A stretch of 22,439 bases of DNA, taken from Hyphomonas sp. UBA5111. Its GTDB lineage: Bacteria > Pseudomonadota > Alphaproteobacteria > Caulobacterales > Hyphomonadaceae. Every line of letters begins with the position of its first letter. Position 1 is the first letter of the stretch. Both the position numbers and the translations under genes were made by a program. Positions 8,478 through 15,573 of the stretch are shown here, piece by piece. The notes beneath the pieces are model-generated. The model was given only the letters and a program-made list of their open reading frames with translations, was not told the DNA's origin and ran no database searches. The DNA lies in assembly GCA_002414505.1 (NCBI GenBank), contig DHZF01000145.1:4293-26731 (forward strand). Direction: 5' to 3'.

Positions 8478-8508
8478 GCCTTGCAAGGCGGGCCGGCCCC
8501 GCTAGTCT
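8478..8508 (+). promoter_or_regulatory. Possible promoter for the SDR gene, overlapping palindromes
   Basis: TTGCAAG (8481-8487) and GCTAGTCT (8501-8508) are 13 bp apart, close to the Caulobacter-type housekeeping consensus. The -35-like half lies inside a perfect 12-bp palindrome, GCCTTGCAAGGC (8478-8489), followed by the palindrome GGGCCGGCCC (8490-8499) in the spacer. The palindromes could be an operator or simply a GC-rich hairpin between the two genes; no T tract follows, so this is not an intrinsic terminator. Confidence 0.35.
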
Positions 8509-8541
8509 CTTCGGCATCAGCAATTCAGACGGAGGGTAGCC

Positions 8542-9351
8542 ATGGACCGGCGACTTTGCCTCATCACAGGCGCTTCAGCAGGCATTGGCGCGGAATTCGC
8601 CCGGCAGTACGCAGCCCTCGGCTGGGATATTGCCCTGACGGCCCGCCGGGAAAACCGGCTGACCGCGCTGGCCTCCGAACTTGAAGAAAAATACGGCGTT
8701 CACACGATCAGCATCGCGCAGGATCTCGCGCGCGCCAATTCGGCTGACAAGATCATCTCCGCCTTGTCCGAGCAGGGCCGCCATGTCGACGCGCTGGTCA
8801 ACAATGCGGGCTATGGCCTGCCGGGCACCTTCTTCAATACGAGCTGGAAGTCTCAGGCCGAATTCATTCGCGTTCTCTACACCGCCCCGATCGAACTGGC
8901 GCACAAGGTGCTGCCCGGCATGGCAGACCGTGGCTATGGCCGGATCATCAATGTCGCATCCCTTGCGGGCTACGCCGCCGGCAGCAATGGGCACACACTC
9001 TATGCCAGCGTGAAGTCCGGTCTGATCAAATTCTCCGAAAGCCTGAATGCCGAATGCGAGGCTTTCGAAGGTGCGGACATTCACTGCACCGCGCTCTGTC
9101 CGGGCTTCACCTATAGTGAATTCCATGACGTGAACGGGACGCGCGAGCAGATGAACAAGATGAGCAAGCGTATGTGGATGGACGCTGCGCCTGTCGTGAA
9201 AGCCGGCATTGATGCGGTCAATCGCGGCCAACCGGTCGTGGTGCCGGGGCTCGTCAACAAGAGCCTTGCCACGCTGACCCGCATCATGCCGGAACCCATC
9301 GGCCGGGCCATCATGCGGCGCCAGAGCCGGACGATCCGGCGTCAGGACTAG
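8542..9351 (+). CDS. Short-chain dehydrogenase/reductase (SDR)
   Basis: A 269-residue classical SDR oxidoreductase. The nucleotide-binding motif TGASAGIG is at residues 9-16, NNAG at 87-90, and the catalytic set is S140 (INVAS), Y154 and K158 (YASVK). R35-R36 after the second strand suggests NADP(H) rather than NAD(H). The C-terminal part (GLVNKSLATLTRIMPEPIGRAIM) resembles the DltE/YqjQ-type SDRs, whose substrates are mostly unknown. GGAGGG eight bases before the ATG is a good ribosome site. The TAG stop shares bases with the TAG stop of the convergent gene (CTAG palindrome), so there is no room for an intergenic terminator. Confidence 0.92.
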   Translation: MDRRLCLITGASAGIGAEFARQYAALGWDIALTARRENRLTALASELEEKYGVHTISIAQDLARANSADKIISALSEQGRHVDALVNNAGYGLPGTFFNTSWKSQAEFIRVLYTAPIELAHKVLPGMADRGYGRIINVASLAGYAAGSNGHTLYASVKSGLIKFSESLNAECEAFEGADIHCTALCPGFTYSEFHDVNGTREQMNKMSKRMWMDAAPVVKAGIDAVNRGQPVVVPGLVNKSLATLTRIMPEPIGRAIMRRQSRTIRRQD

Positions 9352-10199
9352 TCGGCAGACGCGGAAAATTCGTCGCGGATGCGGTCGGCGGTCGGCGTCG
9401 TGTCGGATTTGCGCCAATCCTTGGCATTGCGCTGTCGCAGGATTTCGACCTTGCCTGACCGCTTTCCGCCCTTCTGGCTGGCATCATCGCTATCGCGGGC
9501 GACTGTCACGATCGGGCCTTCGAAGAAGGCAGACCAGTATTTCGACAACACGTCCCGGCGGCCCTCAAGGGAGCGCAACTGACGGCGCTCCTTGCCATTG
9601 GTCAGCTTGATCGCTTCGGTCTTGATGCGTTTGTCGATGCCCGCCATCTGCAGACACCCCGCATAGCGGCGCGGCGCCCCGCCGGTCAGGTCAAACTGGA
9701 TTTCCCCGAACCCTTCGGCTTGCCGGCCGGAATCGGTGGGCAGGGTTTCCCGGAATTTGAAGTCCAGTTTGGGCCAGTTCAGCTGGTGAAACTCGGCATG
9801 CAGGCCACTTTCGATCTCGCCCATCCGGGTCAGCGTGGACGAGGTCAGCAGGACCCCGTTCCTTGCCGGCTTGATCGAGACGATGGCGAGGCGCGGGCCA
9901 TTCGGGCCCCCGCGCTCTGCCTGAATCCAGCTGCCTTCTACAAAGGCGCGGCCAAGAACCCAGCGGCGGAGTACACCCATTTTCAGGACACCGGGCACGA
10001 TCACCCCCGCAAGGACCGCCCATACCACAAGCAACACGATGCCTGCACCGCTCAGTCCGCTCCACTGCGCAATCGGACTGGGCCCGGCAACCTGCAGGAT
10101 GGTTTCGCGCACGACAGGCCCGAAAGCCACCACACCGGCAAGCACGGCGCTGGAGGCCAGCAGGCCGGAGACGGTGCGAAAACGTTCATAAGGGTTCAT
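9348..10199 (-). CDS. Unrecognised protein with two N-terminal membrane helices
   Basis: I do not recognise this 283-residue protein. Two hydrophobic helices lie at about residues 12-33 and 51-73, separated by a short loop. A soluble domain from about 85 to 200 alternates hydrophobic and polar residues in the manner of many beta strands (EGSWIQAERG, RLAIVSIKPARNGVLLTSSTL, KLDFKFRETL, GFGEIQFDLTG, RRYAGCLQM), consistent with a compact beta-barrel or lipocalin-like fold. The last 85 residues are highly charged, with many K, R and D and little predicted hydrophobic core. The ATG has GGAG 11 bases upstream. It is convergent with the SDR gene and divergent from mcd, so it is a single-gene unit. 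Codon use matches its neighbours. Confidence 0.78.
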   Translation of the reverse strand: MNPYERFRTVSGLLASSAVLAGVVAFGPVVRETILQVAGPSPIAQWSGLSGAGIVLLVVWAVLAGVIVPGVLKMGVLRRWVLGRAFVEGSWIQAERGGPNGPRLAIVSIKPARNGVLLTSSTLTRMGEIESGLHAEFHQLNWPKLDFKFRETLPTDSGRQAEGFGEIQFDLTGGAPRRYAGCLQMAGIDKRIKTEAIKLTNGKERRQLRSLEGRRDVLSKYWSAFFEGPIVTVARDSDDASQKGGKRSGKVEILRQRNAKDWRKSDTTPTADRIRDEFSASAD

Positions 10200-10272
10200 A
10201 TCTGAGGCAGCTCCGTTAGGAATTGGCGTCGAAAACGGGCATTTAGGGAGCCGGAACCGAAGTTTCAGTTAA

Positions 10273-10289
10273 CGCCGGGACACCCGGCG
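10273..10289. repeat. Short perfect inverted repeat in the divergent gap
   Basis: CGCCGGG-ACA-CCCGGCG forms a 7-bp stem with a three-base loop, in the 214-bp gap between the two-helix membrane protein and mcd. There is no T tract. It could be an operator half-site pair or chance in GC-rich DNA. The rest of this gap, apart from the mcd promoter, shows nothing clear. Confidence 0.4.
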
Positions 10290-10351
10290 CCCCTTTCACA
10301 ATTTCCAGTGACAGCGAACCGAGACGTTTTGTTGCAGCGCACAAAATAATC

Positions 10352-10380
10352 ATGACTTGCTGTACCCTGCGCCCTATACT
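10352..10380 (+). promoter_or_regulatory. Probable promoter of mcd
   Basis: ATGACT (10352-10357) and TATACT (10375-10380) are 17 bp apart, matching sigma-70 hexamers at 4/6 and 5/6 positions. Read as CCTATACT it also resembles the Caulobacter -10 type. Transcription would begin near 10387, giving a short leader that carries GGAGG (10401-10405) eight bases before the mcd ATG. Confidence 0.5.
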
Positions 10381-10413
10381 CTCCAAAAATAAAGTCCAGT
10401 GGAGGAAATTCGA

Positions 10414-12114
10414 ATGGATGGTGCTGTTGAGGGCCAGGAACTGAAATCTGCAGTAATCCCAAATCTTGTTTCGGTGATCGGCGACGCGTGCACGGCCATA
10501 GAGGCCTATGCAGACGCGGCCCGTGGCAAATGCCGGGAAGCGCTGACGAAGGATGATGGCCGCCCTGACCGCGCCGAACTGGAACGCCAACAGCATATGG
10601 CTCACGGCCTGTCCTGGGTTGTGACTTACGCCGAGACCCTCCGCCAGACAGCCGACTGGGCGGCGCGGCTGGAGCAGGACGGCAAGTTCGGCACCACGGA
10701 AGCTCTCCTCACCCAGATCCTGTTCAGCGATTATAGCGCCCAGCTGGTTGGCGGTATCCCCATGAACCAGGGCGAAGTGATCCGCCCCCACGAACTTGGC
10801 GTGCTCACCGAAGCTGACACCCTGTTCGCAGTGCCGGCCGTCAAGAAGCTGATCCTGGATGGCAAGACCCCCACGGTAATGGCCGCAGCAGCGGAATGCC
10901 TGCCCGATGCGCTCAGCCGGAACACGGTCGAGGAAACCGGGCTCGATGAAACCATGTCCATGGTGCGCGACCAATTCTCCAAATACGCTGCTGACAAGAT
11001 CAAGCCCTATGCCCATGAGTGGCATCTGAAGAATGAATACATTCCGATGGAGGTCGTGAACGAGATGGCCGAACTCGGCGTGTTCGGCCTGACCATCCCG
11101 GAAGAATTCGGGGGCTTCGGCATGGGCAAGATCGCCATGTGTGTCGTGTCCGAGGAATTGTCTCGCGGCTATATCGGCACAGGCTCCCTCGGCACGCGCT
11201 CCGAGATTGCCGCCGAGCTGATCCTGATCGGCGGAACAGATGACCAGAAGACAAAATGGTTGCCTCAGATTGCCAGTGGCGAAATTCTGCCGACGGCTGT
11301 CTTCACAGAACCCAATACGGGCTCGGACCTCGGATCGCTGCGCACGCGCGCCGTGAAATCCGAAGACGACGCCCAGTACAGCGTCACGGGCAACAAGACC
11401 TGGATCACCCATCCGGTGCGCGCCGACCTGATGACGCTGCTCGCCCGGACCGATCCGGCGACGAACAATTTCTCCGGTCTCTCGATGCTACTGGCGGAAA
11501 AGCCACGCGGGTCGGACGAGACCCCCTTCCCTGCAGACGGCATGACCGGCGGCGAGATCGAAGTGCTCGGCTATCGCGGCATGAAAGAGTACGAGATCGG
11601 CTTTGACGATTTCAAGGTGAAGTCCGAAAACCTGCTCGGCGGCGTCGAAGGCCAGGGCTTCAAGCATCTGATGGCGACCTTCGAGAGCGCGCGTATCCAG
11701 ACGGCTGCCCGCGCCATCGGTGTTGCGCAAAACGCATTCGAGACCGGTCTCCAATACGCGCTCGACCGCAACCAGTTCGGCAAGCCGATCTTTGAATTCC
11801 CGCGCGTCTCCAACAAGCTGGTCATGATGGCGGCCGAACTGGTCGGCGTTCGTCAGCTGACCTATTTCTCCGCACGCCAGAAAGATGGCGGCAAGCGCTG
11901 TGACCTTGAAGCCGGCATGGCGAAACTGCTGGCCGCGCGCATCGCCTGGGCCGCAGCCGACAATGCCGTCCAGATACATGGCGGGAACGGATTTGCGCTG
12001 GAGTACCCAGTCAGTCGCATTCTTCAGGATGCCCGTATCCTGAACATCTTCGAAGGCGCAGGCGAGGTTCAGGCCATGGTCATCGCGCGTCGCCTGATCG
12101 AAGGTGGGAACTAG
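10414..12114 (+). CDS. mcd: (2S)-methylsuccinyl-CoA dehydrogenase, ethylmalonyl-CoA pathway
   Basis: A 566-residue FAD acyl-CoA dehydrogenase with an N-terminal helical extension of about 165 residues. That extension (HMAHGLSWVVTYAETLRQ, then GGIPMNQGEVIRPHELG) is what distinguishes methylsuccinyl-CoA dehydrogenase from ordinary enzymes of about 380 residues. The core follows: FGLTIPEEFGGFG, the FAD/substrate block TAVFTEPNTGSDLGSLRTRA, and QIHGGNGFALEYPVSRILQDARI near the end. The catalytic base is probably E547 in NIFEGAGEVQ. The enzyme oxidises methylsuccinyl-CoA to mesaconyl-CoA during acetyl-CoA assimilation without a glyoxylate shunt. The ATG at 10414 is preferred to an in-frame GTG at 10399 because GGAGG lies eight bases before it. 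Other pathway genes (ccr, ecm, meaA) are not in this window. The mcd identity is from recalled family features. Confidence 0.85.
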   Translation: MDGAVEGQELKSAVIPNLVSVIGDACTAIEAYADAARGKCREALTKDDGRPDRAELERQQHMAHGLSWVVTYAETLRQTADWAARLEQDGKFGTTEALLTQILFSDYSAQLVGGIPMNQGEVIRPHELGVLTEADTLFAVPAVKKLILDGKTPTVMAAAAECLPDALSRNTVEETGLDETMSMVRDQFSKYAADKIKPYAHEWHLKNEYIPMEVVNEMAELGVFGLTIPEEFGGFGMGKIAMCVVSEELSRGYIGTGSLGTRSEIAAELILIGGTDDQKTKWLPQIASGEILPTAVFTEPNTGSDLGSLRTRAVKSEDDAQYSVTGNKTWITHPVRADLMTLLARTDPATNNFSGLSMLLAEKPRGSDETPFPADGMTGGEIEVLGYRGMKEYEIGFDDFKVKSENLLGGVEGQGFKHLMATFESARIQTAARAIGVAQNAFETGLQYALDRNQFGKPIFEFPRVSNKLVMMAAELVGVRQLTYFSARQKDGGKRCDLEAGMAKLLAARIAWAAADNAVQIHGGNGFALEYPVSRILQDARILNIFEGAGEVQAMVIARRLIEGGN

Positions 12115-12123
12115 GGAAACTGT

Positions 12124-12152
12124 CGTAGGGCGCTTGCCGCCCTACGGTTTTT
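12124..12152 (+). terminator. Intrinsic terminator of mcd
   Basis: CGTAGGGCG (12124-12132) pairs with CGCCCTACG (12138-12146) around a five-base loop, followed by GTTTTTCCTTTT. It begins nine bases after the mcd stop. Its right arm and T tract run over the last codons of the convergent GH16 gene (stop at 12142-12144). On the minus strand there is no T tract, so it works for mcd only. Confidence 0.85.
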
Positions 12153-12990
12153 CCTTTTCGTAGACACGCACCCAGTCCACCAGGAACCGGTCGGGCAAGC
12201 GCTTATCTTCCGGCATGTTGGACCACCATTTGTGGGCCACGCTGGAATGCGTGCTGATCTCGCCGGACAGCTTTACCCACAAGGGAACCTTCGAGACACC
12301 CCCGGCTGAACTCTGCCAGACCTGTTCTCCGTCAACGAACCAAGTGTATTCGGTTTCCGTCCATTCGAGCGCGAAAACATGCCAACCGCTGCGGATACCC
12401 GGACGAAAGTCCCGCTTGTTCTGGGTCTTGTGATACTCGTCATATCCGTCCCAGTGAAGCGCATAGCCAATCTTGTCGGTCCAGCCGAAGGCTTCGATGA
12501 TATCGATTTCGGTCCCGTCCTCTCCGGAACCATCCACATGGTGGACTTCGTCAGCGAACAACCAGAATGCCATCCACCAGCCCGGATCCTGTGGCAGCTT
12601 CATGCGGGCCTCGAACCGCCCGAATGTGGTTTCAAACTTTCCCTCGGTCGACACCATGCCGGACGCATAGTCATAGGGGTCGTCATCTTCATCCGGATTA
12701 CGGTTCGGAATCCGGGTGGCACTGATTTCCAGCTGCCCCCACCCTGTCAGGTTGACATTGTCACGCAACCACCACCCATCAGGGCCGTCCGCATTCTGCT
12801 TGCGATTGTACTCCTGCGAAATCCATTTCTCAGGGTCCGGCCGTCCGTGTCCGTTGAACTCGTCCTGAAATACCAGGGACCAGCCGGAATTGGGCTGGTT
12901 AAGGACCGAATGGGATGGGCTGGACGTGGAACACGACGCGAGCATGGCGAGGGCCGAAAGGCCCAGAAACGTCTTCGCGCCGCGTCTCAC
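12142..12990 (-). CDS. Glycoside hydrolase family 16 lipoprotein
   Basis: A 282-residue secreted beta-glycanase of the GH16 laminarinase/agarase type. A lipoprotein signal peptide ends in LAMLASC, with the lipidated cysteine at C20. The catalytic signature EIDIIE is at 161-166, giving nucleophile E161, helper D163 and acid/base E166. Family blocks FQDEFNG (41-47), GRFEARMKLPQDPGWWMAFWL and WHVFALEWTETEYTWFVDG surround it. Likely substrates are beta-1,3-glucans or marine galactans; the exact one cannot be read from the sequence. The start is a GTG overlapping the upstream stop as GTGA, implying translational coupling to the MBL-fold lipoprotein gene. Its 3' end lies under the mcd terminator. 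Confidence 0.92.
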   Translation of the reverse strand: MRRGAKTFLGLSALAMLASCSTSSPSHSVLNQPNSGWSLVFQDEFNGHGRPDPEKWISQEYNRKQNADGPDGWWLRDNVNLTGWGQLEISATRIPNRNPDEDDDPYDYASGMVSTEGKFETTFGRFEARMKLPQDPGWWMAFWLFADEVHHVDGSGEDGTEIDIIEAFGWTDKIGYALHWDGYDEYHKTQNKRDFRPGIRSGWHVFALEWTETEYTWFVDGEQVWQSSAGGVSKVPLWVKLSGEISTHSSVAHKWWSNMPEDKRLPDRFLVDWVRVYEKEKP

Positions 12991-13862
12991 CGGATTTTGC
13001 CTTCCAGCGGCTCGATGTCAGCAGGCTCATGCTGGATGATGACCTTGGCGCCCAGTTCTTCGGCTCGCGCTTCGAATTCATCCATCGATGCGAGGGTCAT
13101 GTCTTCATCTGAATTGAATCGCGGCACCCGCTTCAATTCACGGCTTTCGGCCCGGTGATAGAGGTCTCCGGTCAGGAGGACCGGGCCGGATTCCGGCATC
13201 ATCAGCTGAAGAGACGTATGCCCCGGCGTGTGGCCCGGCGTCTCGAAGATCACCACGCTGCCATCCCCAAAGACATCAAGCTCTCCATCGAAAACCTGCT
13301 GTTCCATCGGTTCGAACAGGGAGAACAGCGCCTGCTGTTCCGGCGCAACGTCGACGCCATCACCAAACATCGCATCCAGCTCTGCCTGGCTCACCAGCCA
13401 GGTTGAGCCCGACACCTGATCGGCCTGGCCGATATGATCGAAATGGCTGTGCGAGACGGACACATAGTCCACATCGTCCGGCGACATGCCTCTTTCCGCC
13501 AATTGCTGGGTAAGCGTCTGGGCCAGCGATACGGTGAAAATCTGTTGCGTTTGCGGTCCCGCAATCGTCAGGACGCCTGGCAGGCCAAGGTCCCAGAGCA
13601 ATGTTCCGTCCGGATGTTTCACCAGGAAGCAGGAATCGGTGAAAGTATCGGTCTGGCCCGCATAATCGCCAGCGGTCGAAAACGCGTCCAGATCAGACAC
13701 TCCGATTGTGCCGCAATCGAGCACATCAACTTCCAGCGCCGCTTCCTGTTGCGTATCGGCAGGTTGCTCCGCCGGCATTTCGGCGGGCGCATCGCTTTCC
13801 GAGCCGCATGCCGTGGCGAGCGCCAATACGGAAACTGTTGCAATCATGGTGATAAGACGCAT
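12987..13862 (-). CDS. Metallo-beta-lactamase-fold hydrolase, lipoprotein (lactonase-like)
   Basis: A 291-residue protein with a lipoprotein signal peptide (MRLITMIATVSVLALATAC, lipidated C19) and an acidic, Pro/Gln-rich linker to about residue 42. The metal site is complete: SHSHFDHIG gives H138, H140, D142 and H143; PGHTPGH gives H215; LTGDLYH gives D233; IIQHEP gives H278. The overall layout resembles N-acyl-homoserine lactonase-like MBL proteins, but quinone- or lactone-specific features cannot be settled by eye. C50 and C78 could form a disulphide in the periplasm. The start is the ATG at 13862, with AAGGGGG about nine bases upstream; a longer frame to 14033 runs into hisI and lacks a signal peptide. 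It is coupled to the GH16 gene by a 4-bp overlap. Confidence 0.88.
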   Translation of the reverse strand: MRLITMIATVSVLALATACGSESDAPAEMPAEQPADTQQEAALEVDVLDCGTIGVSDLDAFSTAGDYAGQTDTFTDSCFLVKHPDGTLLWDLGLPGVLTIAGPQTQQIFTVSLAQTLTQQLAERGMSPDDVDYVSVSHSHFDHIGQADQVSGSTWLVSQAELDAMFGDGVDVAPEQQALFSLFEPMEQQVFDGELDVFGDGSVVIFETPGHTPGHTSLQLMMPESGPVLLTGDLYHRAESRELKRVPRFNSDEDMTLASMDEFEARAEELGAKVIIQHEPADIEPLEGKIR

Positions 13863-13881
13863 GCCAGAGGCCCCCTTCTGT

Positions 13882-13904
13882 CTTGAGGGAAATACAATCT
13901 CAAG
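13882..13904. repeat. Inverted repeat between hisI and the MBL gene
   Basis: CTTGAG and CTCAAG form a 6-bp stem with an 11-base AT-rich loop, in the 44-bp gap after the hisI stop. It may be a weak hairpin or operator. No T tract accompanies it. Confidence 0.35.
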
Positions 13905-13906
13905 TA

Positions 13907-14302
13907 TCAGTCTTTGGCAACAGACAGGCTGCGCCCGCCATCCTCCACAATCCGATAGAAACACCTGGCCCGGCCCGTATGGCAGGCGCCTCCGGTCTGA
14001 TTGACATTCAGCAGGACCGCATCCTGATCGCAATCAACCCGGAGTTCCACGACCTGCTGCACATGGCCGGAGGTTTCCCCCTTCACCCAGAGCGCCTGAC
14101 GCGAGCGCGACCAATAGGTTGCCCGGCCGGTCTCGATCGTTGCGGCCAGCGCATCGGCATTCATCCAGGCGAGCATCAGCACCTCGCCGGTTCCGGCATC
14201 CTGCGCGATGGCGGCAATCAGGCCATCCGCATTGAATTTCGGGCGCAGGTCGAGCGTCTCGTCCTGCGCGCTGCCGGAAAGGGGATCGGGATAATCGGTC
14301 AT
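13907..14302 (-). CDS. hisI: Phosphoribosyl-AMP cyclohydrolase
   Basis: A 131-residue monofunctional HisI, which opens the purine ring of phosphoribosyl-AMP in histidine synthesis (third step), in the cytoplasm. The signature is nearly complete: [19 protein letters not shown] (62-80), the metal-binding [11 protein letters not shown] with D90, C91, D92 and D94, and [14 protein letters not shown] with C107 and C114. There is no fused HisE pyrophosphatase domain, as usual in alphaproteobacteria. The ATG has no clear ribosome site. TTGACT at 14337-14342 (minus) could be a -35 element, suggesting its own promoter in the 48-bp gap after the CoA-transferase gene. It is separate from any other his gene in view. 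Confidence 0.95.
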   Translation of the reverse strand: MTDYPDPLSGSAQDETLDLRPKFNADGLIAAIAQDAGTGEVLMLAWMNADALAATIETGRATYWSRSRQALWVKGETSGHVQQVVELRVDCDQDAVLLNVNQTGGACHTGRARCFYRIVEDGGRSLSVAKD

Positions 14303-14350
14303 GAGGGCGGCTTAATCGAAATATCGCCGGTGAGCCAGTCAAGATTCGCG

Positions 14351-15544
14351 CTAGATGACGCCCTGCGCGCGCAGCGCCGCCTGCTGGTCCGCGCTGTATC
14401 CAAGGCCTGCAAGGATGCTTTCTGTGTGCTCACTCAGGCTTGGAGACGTCTCCTCCACCCCACCGGGCGTATCGGACAGTTTCGGGAAGACGCCCTGCAT
14501 CGGTACGTCGCCGAGAACCGGATGGGCCACGCGAATGATGGCATTGCGGGCCGCGATATGCGCATCTTCCAGCATCTCCTTGGCCCGGTTCACGGGCCCG
14601 CAGGGAATGCCATTCTCTTCGCAAGTTGCCAGAACGTCCGCCATTGTGCGCTGTTTCGTCCAGTTCGAAATCATTTCATCCAGTTCCAACTGGTTCTCAC
14701 CGCGTGCATCATGCGTTGCATAGCGTGCATCATCAGACCATTTCGTTCCGCACATGGCCGAGAGGCGGCGGAACAGGGAGTCCTGATTGGCGCCGATGAT
14801 GACCATGCCATCGGAACAGGGATAGACGCCCGACGGCGCAATGCGGGGCAGGATCGGTCCGCTGCGCTCGCGCGTATGCCCCATCAGGGCGTATTCGGGG
14901 ATCAGGCTTTCCATGAAGGCCATGACGGTTTCATAGATGGCCGCATCGACCACTTGCCCCTTCCCCGATTTCTCGCGCGCGAACAGGGCCATCATCGTGC
15001 CCAGCGCCGCGAAGGTGCCGGTCATCGTGTCGCCGAGGGAGACGCCGGCTCGCGCGGGCAATCTGTCCGGCTCGCCGATCAGGTAGCGCAGGCCGCCCTT
15101 GGCCTCGCCGACGCTGGCATAGCCCGCCTTGTGACTTTCCGGTCCCGTCTGGCCGTAGCCGGAGACGCGCGTGATCACGAGGCGGGGATTGATCTCGTGC
15201 AATACATCCGGCCCAATCCCCCAGCGCTCCAGCGTGCCCGGCCGGAAATTCTCGACCAGCACGTCAGCGGTTTTCACCAGGTCCCGCAGGATCGCCTGCC
15301 CCTCCTCCACGCGAAGGTTCAGCGTCAGGGATTTCTTGTTGCGGCCAATGATCGGCCAGAACAGGCCTATGTCATCCTTCTTCACCGCGCCCCAGCCTCG
15401 GGCCGGGTCCGGCAGGCCGGGCGCCTCGACCTTGATGACCTCTGCGCCGAAGTCACCGAGCAATTGTCCGCAGAAGGGGCCAGCGATCAGCTGACCGAGT
15501 TCGATGACGCGCAGGCCATCCAGGGGGCGTTTGGAGTCTGTCAT
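14351..15544 (-). CDS. CaiB/BaiF-type (class III) CoA-transferase
   Basis: A 397-residue family III CoA-transferase, which moves CoA between carboxylic acids through an aspartyl-CoA intermediate. Family blocks: LDGLRVIELGQLIAGP (8-23), FGAEVIKVEAP (32-42), GRNKKSLTLNL (67-77), VENFRPGTLERWG (97-109) and the catalytic aspartate D172 in GVSLGDTMTG. GAGGA lies close before the ATG. It is divergent from an HMG-CoA lyase gene with 29 bp between start codons. That pairing suggests activation of a hydroxy- or dicarboxylic acid (for example HMG, glutarate or citramalate/itaconate type) for cleavage by the lyase. The true substrate is inference and cannot be read from the sequence. Confidence 0.92.
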   Translation of the reverse strand: MTDSKRPLDGLRVIELGQLIAGPFCGQLLGDFGAEVIKVEAPGLPDPARGWGAVKKDDIGLFWPIIGRNKKSLTLNLRVEEGQAILRDLVKTADVLVENFRPGTLERWGIGPDVLHEINPRLVITRVSGYGQTGPESHKAGYASVGEAKGGLRYLIGEPDRLPARAGVSLGDTMTGTFAALGTMMALFAREKSGKGQVVDAAIYETVMAFMESLIPEYALMGHTRERSGPILPRIAPSGVYPCSDGMVIIGANQDSLFRRLSAMCGTKWSDDARYATHDARGENQLELDEMISNWTKQRTMADVLATCEENGIPCGPVNRAKEMLEDAHIAARNAIIRVAHPVLGDVPMQGVFPKLSDTPGGVEETSPSLSEHTESILAGLGYSADQQAALRAQGVI

Positions 15545-15573
15545 TTGTCCTCAATGCACATTACATAGGCATC

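Noticed and set aside
9348..10199. CBASS-type antiphage effector
   Set aside because: Only a loose resemblance in architecture; no CD-NTase or other defence gene is adjacent, so I do not annotate it as such.
10243..11412. 389-codon open frame opposite mcd
   Set aside because: mcd is well supported by motifs, promoter, ribosome site and terminator; the antisense frame has none of these.
13863..14033. Longer N-terminus for the MBL-fold lipoprotein
   Set aside because: It would overlap hisI by more than 100 bp and bury the signal peptide in the interior of the protein.
13883..15568. 561-codon open frame on the plus strand opposite hisI and the CoA-transferase
   Set aside because: It runs across two certain genes on the other strand and shows no recognisable domain; it is a by-product of high GC content.
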